From an uncultured Flavobacteriales bacterium (GTDB lineage: Bacteria > Bacteroidota > Bacteroidia > Flavobacteriales_D > Sanyastnellaceae): a stretch of DNA of 5,351 nt. This document shows positions 1-5,351 of the stretch, in pieces (within the stretch, counting starts at the first letter, position 1; the number at the start of each line of letters is the position of its first letter). The notes under the pieces are model-generated. The model was not told where the DNA came from, did no database searches, and saw only the letters and a list, made by a program, of their open reading frames with translations. The translations under genes were made by a program, and so were the position numbers. The stretch covers positions 1-5,351 of the forward strand of contig CALCNZ010000341.1 of assembly GCA_937897625.1 (NCBI GenBank), read 5' to 3'.

Positions 1-2709
1 CTGCTTGCAGATGAGCGTCCGGCGTTCTATTACAAGCGTGGATTCGTGAAATTCGATCAAAAGAAATTTTCCGATGCGCGTGTAGATTTTGCTAAAGTGA
101 AAGACGGCGATTCTGAATACAAGTCTGCTGCGACCTACTACTACGCCTACATGGCCTACACGAACAAAGATTATCAAGTGGCCTTGGAATCTTTTTCAAA
201 GTTGAAGGAAGACAAAGATTTCAAATCGGTTGTTCCGTATTTCATCTCGCAGATTTATTATGTTCAGAAGCGTTTCGATGAGTTGTTGGCTTACGCTCCG
301 CCTTTAATAAATGCGGAAGAAAATGTAAAAAATAATTATCCGAATGCGAACGAAGAAATTGCGCACCTCATTGGCGACGCCTATTTCACTCAAGAAAAAT
401 ACGCAGAGGCCTTGCCATATTTAGAGAAGTATCACAAGTCGCCAACAGCCAAGCCTTCGGTTGAAGATTATTACCAATTGGGATTCTGTTATTACCGCAA
501 CGGGAACTTTGAGCGCGCCATAGACGCGTATTCACACTGCACGAAGGAAGATTCTCCAACTTCGCAATTGGCGAACTACAACATTGGCGATTGCTATTTG
601 AAGCTCGAACAAAAAGAATATGCGCGTACCGCTTTCGAATCCGCGTCGAAGCAAACGCATAACCTCGATGTGCAAGAAGATGCGTTGTTCAACTACGCAA
701 AATTGGCTTTCGAACTTTCGTACAACCCTTTCCACGAAGCCATTTCAGCCTTTGAAGGGTATTTGGAAAAGTATCCGAATTCTGCACGTCACGACGAAGC
801 CTATGAGTTCTTGTTGAATGTGTATTTGAAAACAAGAAACTACGAACGCGCCCTGACTTCATTGGATAAAATGAAGGTGAAAGACATTCGTGCGAAGACC
901 TCTTATCAGATTGTTGCCTTCAACCGCGGTGTTGAATTGTTTCAAGCGGAAAGCTTTGCAAAGTCGGAAGAGTTTTTCACGAAATCGTTGGAGTATCCGG
1001 TGAATACTTATTTGCTTGCGCAGGCGAAATATTGGTTGGGTGAAATCAATTACCGTCAGAATAAATTCCCGAAGGCGAAAGAATATTACCAAGCGTGCAT
1101 TTCAGAACCTGCCGCTTTTAATTCAGAGTATTATGCGCTTGCAAACTACAGTTTGGGCTACACGTTTTTCAAGCTGGGTGTGGCGCAAAAAGACTACGAC
1201 GCTTCGAAGCCGTATTATGCAAATGCGAATACAGCGTTTAGAAAATTTGTCGATTCGAAAGAAGCCGATGAAGTGAAAAAGGGTGATGCGTACTTAAGAA
1301 TTGGCGATTGTTTCTTTGTTTCAAAAAGCTACAAGCAAGCGATAGAAAGTTATTCGAAAGGAAGTCCTTCACAAAAAGATTACATACTTTTTCAGAAAGC
1401 CCTGTGTGAAGGTTACGAAGGAAACAATTCCGGTAAAATTAATTTGTTGAAGGCCTTGGTAGATTCTGAAAGCAACTCGAAGTTCAAGGTAGATGCGGCT
1501 TTCGAGCTGGCCACTACCTACTTGAGTGCCGGTAACAATGCAGACGCTAAGTCGGTGTTCCTTCAGTTAATGGCCGATGAACCTACTTCGAATTACACCC
1601 GAAGAATCTTAGTGAACCTCTGTTTAATTTATCGGAACGAAGAGAACGATGCGAAGGTGAAATCTACTTGGAACACACTTTACGCGGGCTACGCGAACGA
1701 CAAGATTATTTTGGATGCTTTGGAGATTGTTAAGCCTGTGCTGATCGACGATGTTGAGTTTCAAAATCAGATCACTCATTTAACGGTTGCCGATGTAAGC
1801 GCATTGGAAATTGAAGAAGGTGTATTCACGAAAGCTTCAGCTCCGGCCTATGCTGGCGAATGCACAAAGGCAAAAGGAAAGTTAGAATCTTATTTGAATC
1901 AATATCCACAAGCCGTTCACGCCGCTGAAGCGAACTTCTTGTTGGCCGATTGTTTCAAGAACGAAGGGAACAAAGAGTCTGCAATAGTTTATTATGAACG
2001 TGTAATTGCCTTGCCGTTCTCTGACTTCACTGAAGAGGCCTTGAACAATGCCGCAGACATTCGTTTGCAGCAAGGTGAATATGCCAATGCCATTGGACAT
2101 TTGTTGAAAATTGAAAGCGCTGCAGTTTCGAAAAAGAGCGTGGAAGATGCGCAAATGGCCTTGCTTGTGGCCTATTACAACATTGAAGAAATGGGACTGG
2201 CGCGCGAGTATGCAGACAAGGTTATTGCAGATGCTTCTGCCAATGCCGACAATCGTGCGAAAGCTTATTTGTGGAGAGGAAGAATGAAGATGAAAGAAGA
2301 AGAGTTCGCAAGTGCGTTGGAAGATTATGCTGAAGTAGCGAAGCGCGGCGGAGAGGGCGCTGCAGAAGCAGCTTATCAAAATGCTTTTGTAGAATTCAAA
2401 TCGAATGAATTAGACAAAGCAGAGAAGTCGATCTTCAAACTCATTGAAAAATATTCCTCGTTTGAGAAATGGAGGTTTGAAGCCATTCTTCTTCTTTCAG
2501 ATGTCTATGTAGCGAAGCCAGATTACTACCAAGCGAGAAAAACCATCGACGCGGTTATTTCCAAATCGAAAAATCCAGAAATCTTAGCGCGTGCTGAACA
2601 GAAGAAACGCGAGTTAGATGCGTTGGAAAATCCAAAGCCAAGAGCAGTGGAAATTCCAATTGATAACACAGATGAGAATATTCAAAACGATGAGTTCCAT
2701 GAAGAATAA
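1..2709 (+). CDS. Large multi-TPR protein, probably periplasmic (5' partial)
   Basis: The frame is open from the first base, so the gene begins upstream; the GTG at 46 is an internal Val codon, not a start. The 902 visible codons are nearly all helix-turn-helix tetratricopeptide repeats, about 20 by eye. Clear examples follow 'NYNIGDCYLKLEQKEYARTA' (about codons 192-211), 'AYLRIGDCFF' (about 431-440) and 'ANFLLADCFKNEGNKESAIV' (about 644-663). An irregular stretch at about codons 575-635, containing Cys621, interrupts the array. The last 21 codons form an acidic tail (8 Asp/Glu, no Lys or Arg). TPR arrays are protein-binding scaffolds and no catalytic motif is visible. From memory, Bacteroidota proteins of this type are about 1000 residues, so roughly 100 N-terminal residues, including any signal peptide, would be missing here. 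The gene overlaps the barrel gene downstream, which suggests joint function at the cell envelope. Periplasmic location and partnership are inferred. Confidence 0.92.
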   Translation: MLADERPAFYYKRGFVKFDQKKFSDARVDFAKVKDGDSEYKSAATYYYAYMAYTNKDYQVALESFSKLKEDKDFKSVVPYFISQIYYVQKRFDELLAYAPPLINAEENVKNNYPNANEEIAHLIGDAYFTQEKYAEALPYLEKYHKSPTAKPSVEDYYQLGFCYYRNGNFERAIDAYSHCTKEDSPTSQLANYNIGDCYLKLEQKEYARTAFESASKQTHNLDVQEDALFNYAKLAFELSYNPFHEAISAFEGYLEKYPNSARHDEAYEFLLNVYLKTRNYERALTSLDKMKVKDIRAKTSYQIVAFNRGVELFQAESFAKSEEFFTKSLEYPVNTYLLAQAKYWLGEINYRQNKFPKAKEYYQACISEPAAFNSEYYALANYSLGYTFFKLGVAQKDYDASKPYYANANTAFRKFVDSKEADEVKKGDAYLRIGDCFFVSKSYKQAIESYSKGSPSQKDYILFQKALCEGYEGNNSGKINLLKALVDSESNSKFKVDAAFELATTYLSAGNNADAKSVFLQLMADEPTSNYTRRILVNLCLIYRNEENDAKVKSTWNTLYAGYANDKIILDALEIVKPVLIDDVEFQNQITHLTVADVSALEIEEGVFTKASAPAYAGECTKAKGKLESYLNQYPQAVHAAEANFLLADCFKNEGNKESAIVYYERVIALPFSDFTEEALNNAADIRLQQGEYANAIGHLLKIESAAVSKKSVEDAQMALLVAYYNIEEMGLAREYADKVIADASANADNRAKAYLWRGRMKMKEEEFASALEDYAEVAKRGGEGAAEAAYQNAFVEFKSNELDKAEKSIFKLIEKYSSFEKWRFEAILLLSDVYVAKPDYYQARKTIDAVISKSKNPEILARAEQKKRELDALENPKPRAVEIPIDNTDENIQNDEFHEE

Positions 2710-4456
2710 ATTGAAAACAATACTATTGGCTGTTGTTCTTGCAACAGCCGCTGCACCTGCTTTTGCGCAAGTAGACAGCGTCCTCATTCAAAGTGCACAG
2801 TTTGTTGGTGACTTGAATATTTTCTTGCGCGACGCAAATAAAATTTCCAATCAACCCTTTGTCATTGAAGCCGAGACCAATGCCGCGTTGTTGAAGTACA
2901 ATATGCTTCCAACGCGACTCATTTCTTTCACGCAGCCGGCAACAATTTTGTCTTCAAATTTCCCTATGGAAAAGAAGTTGAAGAAGCTTCAAAACGGATG
3001 GGTAGATGTTTCTTTCGGAAGTTACGTGACTCCGAAGGTAGATGCCTATTACACCGACGGTAGATCGAAGAAAGGAGACTGGGGTGTTCGTTACGGTCAT
3101 CAGAGTTCCAATGCGAATTACGAAGTGCTTTCTGGCGCAGATCTTCCGACAACATTCAGTGAGAACAATGCAACTCTTTGGGGCAAACGTTTCTTTAAGA
3201 AAACGGTAGCAGATGCGAAAATCAATTGGAATAGAAACGTTACCAATTGGTACGGTGTAGATTCTTCGCAATTGAGCTATTTCCCAGACTTTTCGAAGTT
3301 GAAACAAACCATGAATGTGTACAGTGGGAATTTTGGTATTCACACCTTCGACCGAGATAGCAACGATTTGAACTGGTGGGGAAAGGCAGGCTATCGCTTA
3401 GCTTCAGACGCTTTCAACTCAAACGAACACTTTGTAGATGTGAGTGGAGGAGCCAGTAAATTGGTGAAAACCGAAGTCTTTAGCGGTGAATTTGGAATGA
3501 CTTACAACAAGTTTAATTCAACAGGATTGGACTGGTCTCCCGACTATGCCAATACATGGGGTGAAGGAGATTCTTTACGTGCGAAGCGCTCGTTCGATAA
3601 CGCGATTGTTCGATTCATTCCAACAGCCTATACCGTTTACAAAGATCTTCGTGTGAAGATTGGAATGGGGTTGTATATGCAATCGCGCGGGGAGCAGCGC
3701 GGACACTTCTATCCGCAAGCGGAAGTGAGCTACAGCATTCTAGACGGAATGTTTGTCCCTTACGCGGGTATTAAAGGTTCATTGGCGCCAACCACGTATT
3801 ACGGCTTGTACACGCAAAATCCATTCGTAATTGTTCAACCTCAATTGCTGAATCAGAACAACAAGATGCAATTTTATGGGGGTGTGAATGGCTCTATTTC
3901 ACGTCGTGTAAACTACAGCGTGGGCGGCGAGTTGAACACCATTGAGAATTATGCATTTTTTATAAACGACAGTCTGTATTCAAGAGGAAACATGCAAGCG
4001 GTTTTGTACGACAATCTTCATGTAGCGAAGGTTCGAGGTGAGGTGGAAGTTTTAGGGGGCAAGAAGTGGAGCGCCAAAGCAAGCGGATCGTATTCTTATT
4101 TCCAGACCAATCAGCAATACGCGTGGCAGTTGCCGAGTCTTCAGTTTTCGGCAGAGGCGTCTTACAATTTGAACTCGAAGTTCAAGTTTAACTTCCAAGG
4201 AATGTACTACGGAGAACGCTGGGCAAAGTCTTTATTGCCCGTTACCGGAAGAGATGCACAACAGCAATTAGACGGTTCTTACGTGTATAAAATGAAGGCC
4301 TTTGTAGATGTTAATTTGCGCACCACTTACACCTACAACGAACGTCTTTCGGCTTATTTGCAATTCAACAATATCTTGTCTCAGAAGTACACCATTTACA
4401 GTGGAATTCCAAGTCAGCGCTTCTTCGCGGCAATGGGGGCATCTTATTCATTCTAA
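2699..4456 (+). CDS. Outer-membrane beta-barrel protein, TonB-receptor-like but without a plug
   Basis: The 585-residue product starts with a textbook Sec signal peptide: basic MKNKLK, a hydrophobic core at residues 8-19, and an AFA|Q cleavage site after Ala23. The mature protein therefore begins with Gln, as is common for Bacteroidota exported proteins. Residues 24-100 are a short non-barrel segment. From about Trp101 to the end the chain alternates polar and aromatic residues, like antiparallel barrel strands separated by loops. The last 30 residues (556-585) resemble the final strands of TonB-dependent receptors, with 'FNNILSQKY' followed by a strand ending 'GASYSF' and a C-terminal Phe typical of barrel-assembly signals. 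About 500 barrel residues would fit roughly 18-22 strands. No plug domain or TonB box is seen, so it may be a channel, adhesin or assembly factor rather than an active transporter. ATG 2699 is chosen because it gives the cleanest signal peptide; ATG 2690 (adding MSS) is also possible and 2672 is less likely. The gene overlaps the TPR gene by 11 nt and ends before a terminator. Confidence 0.88.
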   Translation: MKNKLKTILLAVVLATAAAPAFAQVDSVLIQSAQFVGDLNIFLRDANKISNQPFVIEAETNAALLKYNMLPTRLISFTQPATILSSNFPMEKKLKKLQNGWVDVSFGSYVTPKVDAYYTDGRSKKGDWGVRYGHQSSNANYEVLSGADLPTTFSENNATLWGKRFFKKTVADAKINWNRNVTNWYGVDSSQLSYFPDFSKLKQTMNVYSGNFGIHTFDRDSNDLNWWGKAGYRLASDAFNSNEHFVDVSGGASKLVKTEVFSGEFGMTYNKFNSTGLDWSPDYANTWGEGDSLRAKRSFDNAIVRFIPTAYTVYKDLRVKIGMGLYMQSRGEQRGHFYPQAEVSYSILDGMFVPYAGIKGSLAPTTYYGLYTQNPFVIVQPQLLNQNNKMQFYGGVNGSISRRVNYSVGGELNTIENYAFFINDSLYSRGNMQAVLYDNLHVAKVRGEVEVLGGKKWSAKASGSYSYFQTNQQYAWQLPSLQFSAEASYNLNSKFKFNFQGMYYGERWAKSLLPVTGRDAQQQLDGSYVYKMKAFVDVNLRTTYTYNERLSAYLQFNNILSQKYTIYSGIPSQRFFAAMGASYSF

Positions 4457-4490
4457 ATTGGCTTTTTGTTAACGAAATGTTCATAAAACC

Positions 4491-4515
4491 ACGAGGGCTT
4501 CGGCCCCCGTTTTTT
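4491..4515 (+). terminator. Rho-independent terminator with UUCG tetraloop
   Basis: A hairpin with arms 4491-4498 and 4503-4510 closes on a C(UUCG)G tetraloop at 4499-4502. It forms eight positions of pairing with a single A-C mismatch (4494/4507) and runs straight into six T (4510-4515). It lies 34 nt after the stop of the barrel gene and should end the TPR-barrel transcript. No convincing A-tract sits opposite the T-tract, so it looks one-directional. Confidence 0.87.
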
Positions 4516-4544
4516 GCTACAGCAATGGGCCTTGCGTAACTTTG
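4513..4544 (+). promoter_or_regulatory. Predicted gyrB promoter, Bacteroidota type (TTTG / TAnnTTTG)
   Basis: TTTG at 4513-4516 is followed after 20 nt by TAACTTTG at 4537-4544, an exact match to the TAnnTTTG -7 element recognised by the Bacteroidota primary sigma factor, with a suitable -33 box and spacing. The start of transcription would fall at about 4549-4553, giving a leader of about 70 nt before gyrB. The -33 box is formed by the end of the upstream terminator T-tract. The match to consensus is seen directly; its activity is inferred. Confidence 0.72.
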
Positions 4545-4550
4545 GGGACC

Positions 4551-4580
4551 TTGAAAAAACAGGCTTGTCCTGTTCTTCAA
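4551..4580 (+). promoter_or_regulatory. Hairpin at the predicted 5' end of the gyrB mRNA
   Basis: The inverted repeat has two helical parts. The outer TTGAA (4551-4555) pairs with TTCAA (4576-4580), and the inner AACAGG (4558-4563) pairs with CCTGTT (4569-4574), with a 5-nt loop CTTGT. Two unpaired A face one C between the helices. It starts only about six bases after the -7 element, so it would sit at or next to the transcript start. No T-tract follows, so it is not a terminator. It could stabilise the 5' end of the mRNA or be a protein-binding site on the DNA; the sequence does not say which. Confidence 0.55.
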
Positions 4581-4622
4581 TTTGAAATAAAAAAGTTAGA
4601 TAATTAATAGTCCTACGAGAGA
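4581..4622 (+). promoter_or_regulatory. gyrB: A/T-rich gyrB leader without Shine-Dalgarno sequence
   Basis: Between the hairpin and the gyrB ATG the leader is rich in A and T (4581-4609) and has no GGAGG-like sequence at a normal distance. The purines GAGAGA at 4617-4622 touch the start codon and are too close to act as a standard Shine-Dalgarno site. An unstructured A-rich leader is usual in Bacteroidota. The in-frame TAG at 4608-4610 shows the coding region cannot extend further upstream. Confidence 0.5.
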
Positions 4623-5351
4623 ATGAGTGAAGAAATAGAAAATACCCTAACCCCCGGTTATACCGCTGATAATATTCAGTCGTTAGAAGGAATGGAGCAC
4701 GTGCGTATGCGTCCTGCTATGTACATCGGAGATATTGGAACTCGAGGCCTTCACCACTTGGTGTATGAGGTTGTAGATAACAGTATCGATGAAGCATTGG
4801 CTGGACATTGCGATACGGTTCAGGTATTTATTAATCCAGACAATAGCATTACCGTAAAAGACAACGGTCGTGGTATTCCGGTAGACATGCACAAGAAGGA
4901 AGGCGTTAGTGCTCTTCAAGTTGTCATGACGAAGATTGGCGCGGGTGGTAAGTTCGACAAAGGATCTTATAAAGTATCTGGTGGTCTTCACGGTGTGGGG
5001 GTAAGTTGTGTGAACGCACTTTCTATTGCCTTGAAGGCAGAAGTTTTCCGTGAAGGAAAAATGTATGTTCAGGAATACAGCTGCGGAAAAGCGTTGTATC
5101 CGGTGAAAGAAATCGGAACCACAGAACTTCGTGGGACCACTGTGACTTTCCTTCCAGACAACACTATTTTCGATACGTCTGAATACAGTTTCGATACGTT
5201 GGCGAATCGCCTTCGTGAACTTTCATTCTTGAACAAAGGCATTCGTCTGCATTTAACAGATGAGCGTGTTACCAACGAAGACGGTTCATTCAAAACGGAA
5301 GAGTTTTACAGCGAAGCTGGATTGATTGAAATGGTGAAGTTTTTAGATGAG
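4623..5351 (+). CDS. gyrB: DNA gyrase subunit B, N-terminal part (3' partial)
   Basis: GyrB is the ATPase subunit of DNA gyrase, which with GyrA introduces negative supercoils into DNA in the cytoplasm. The first 243 codons are present and cover essentially the whole GHKL ATPase domain and the first residues of the transducer domain; the rest lies beyond the window. Visible motifs are 'RMRPAMYIGD' (residues 28-37), 'EVVDNSIDEALAGHC' with catalytic Glu49 and magnesium-binding Asn53, 'DNGRGIPVD' with Asp80 for adenine and aminocoumarin contact, 'AGGKFDKGSYKVSGGLHGVG' forming the ATP lid (107-126, Lys110), Arg143, and 'GTTVTF' with Thr172. With an offset of 7 these match E. coli Glu42, Asn46, Asp73, Lys103, Arg136 and Thr165, so the ATPase should be active. 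The ATG at 4623 is the only start after the in-frame stop at 4608 that keeps the normal N-terminus. GyrB is preferred over the paralogue ParE on overall sequence. It has its own promoter and is separate from the upstream pair. Confidence 0.97.
   Translation, partial: MSEEIENTLTPGYTADNIQSLEGMEHVRMRPAMYIGDIGTRGLHHLVYEVVDNSIDEALAGHCDTVQVFINPDNSITVKDNGRGIPVDMHKKEGVSALQVVMTKIGAGGKFDKGSYKVSGGLHGVGVSCVNALSIALKAEVFREGKMYVQEYSCGKALYPVKEIGTTELRGTTVTFLPDNTIFDTSEYSFDTLANRLRELSFLNKGIRLHLTDERVTNEDGSFKTEEFYSEAGLIEMVKFLDE

Noticed and set aside
46..48. GTG as a possible start of the TPR gene
   Set aside because: The frame stays open and repeat-like ('DERPAFYYKRGF') back to the first base, so the GTG is internal and the true start is outside the window.
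1882..2379. 165-codon open frame on the minus strand inside the TPR gene
   Set aside because: It lies wholly antisense to a clear TPR array, its translation shows no recognisable domain, and open antisense frames are common opposite this kind of codon use.
634..3298. The palindrome TTCGAA occurs about eight times, more than the one or two expected by chance
   Set aside because: Most copies come from a Ser TCG codon followed by Lys or Asn, or from Phe-Glu. They are all inside genes with no regular spacing, so this is codon preference rather than a binding site.
1474..4186. A 15-nt identical stretch (AACTCGAAGTTCAAG) at 1474-1488 and 4172-4186
   Set aside because: Both copies encode Asn-Ser-Lys-Phe-Lys with the locally preferred codons in unrelated proteins; nothing around them is repeated.
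4365..4580. 71-codon minus-strand open frame crossing the end of the barrel gene and the intergenic region
   Set aside because: It runs through the terminator hairpin and the gyrB promoter match, and its product is unlike any protein family I know.
5007..5009. Cys129 in GyrB where E. coli has Val in the 'GVGVSVVNALS' motif
   Set aside because: As I recall, Cys at this position is common in Bacteroidota GyrB, and the ATP-contacting residues around it are intact.
4683..5293. Two minus-strand open frames (4683-4991 and 5069-5293) opposite gyrB
   Set aside because: They are shadows of the strongly conserved GyrB coding frame on the plus strand.

Overview
The window looks like a piece of a Bacteroidota chromosome, most likely from the Flavobacteriales, though the exact family cannot be fixed from this sequence. 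The reasons are the GyrB sequence, a TAnnTTTG-type promoter with no Shine-Dalgarno leader, a Sec signal peptide whose cleavage site is followed directly by Gln, and a large multi-TPR protein paired with a TonB-receptor-like outer-membrane barrel. GC content looks moderate (mid-40s percent by eye) and codon use looks uniform throughout. No mobile element, CRISPR array or RNA gene is visible.

Layout, all on the + strand: (1) nt 1-2709 is the 3' part of a very large tetratricopeptide-repeat protein whose 5' end lies outside the window. (2) nt 2699-4456 (or from 2690) is an outer-membrane beta-barrel protein. It resembles the barrel of TonB-dependent receptors but has no room for a plug domain, and its start lies inside the end of the TPR gene. 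(3) nt 4457-4622 is a compact intergenic region. It holds an intrinsic terminator with a UUCG tetraloop, a close match to the Bacteroidota promoter consensus whose -33 box lies in the terminator T-tract, a hairpin at the predicted 5' end of the next transcript, and an A/T-rich leader without a Shine-Dalgarno sequence. (4) nt 4623-5351 is the first 243 codons of gyrB, cut by the window edge.

The TPR and barrel genes form one translationally overlapping unit that ends at the terminator. The TPR protein, probably periplasmic, and the barrel are therefore likely made together and may work together at the outer membrane. That function is inference; neither protein can be given a precise biochemical role from this sequence. 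gyrB appears to be a separate transcription unit with its own promoter. The most interesting item is the TPR/plugless-barrel pair, followed by the tightly packed terminator-promoter-hairpin arrangement before gyrB.
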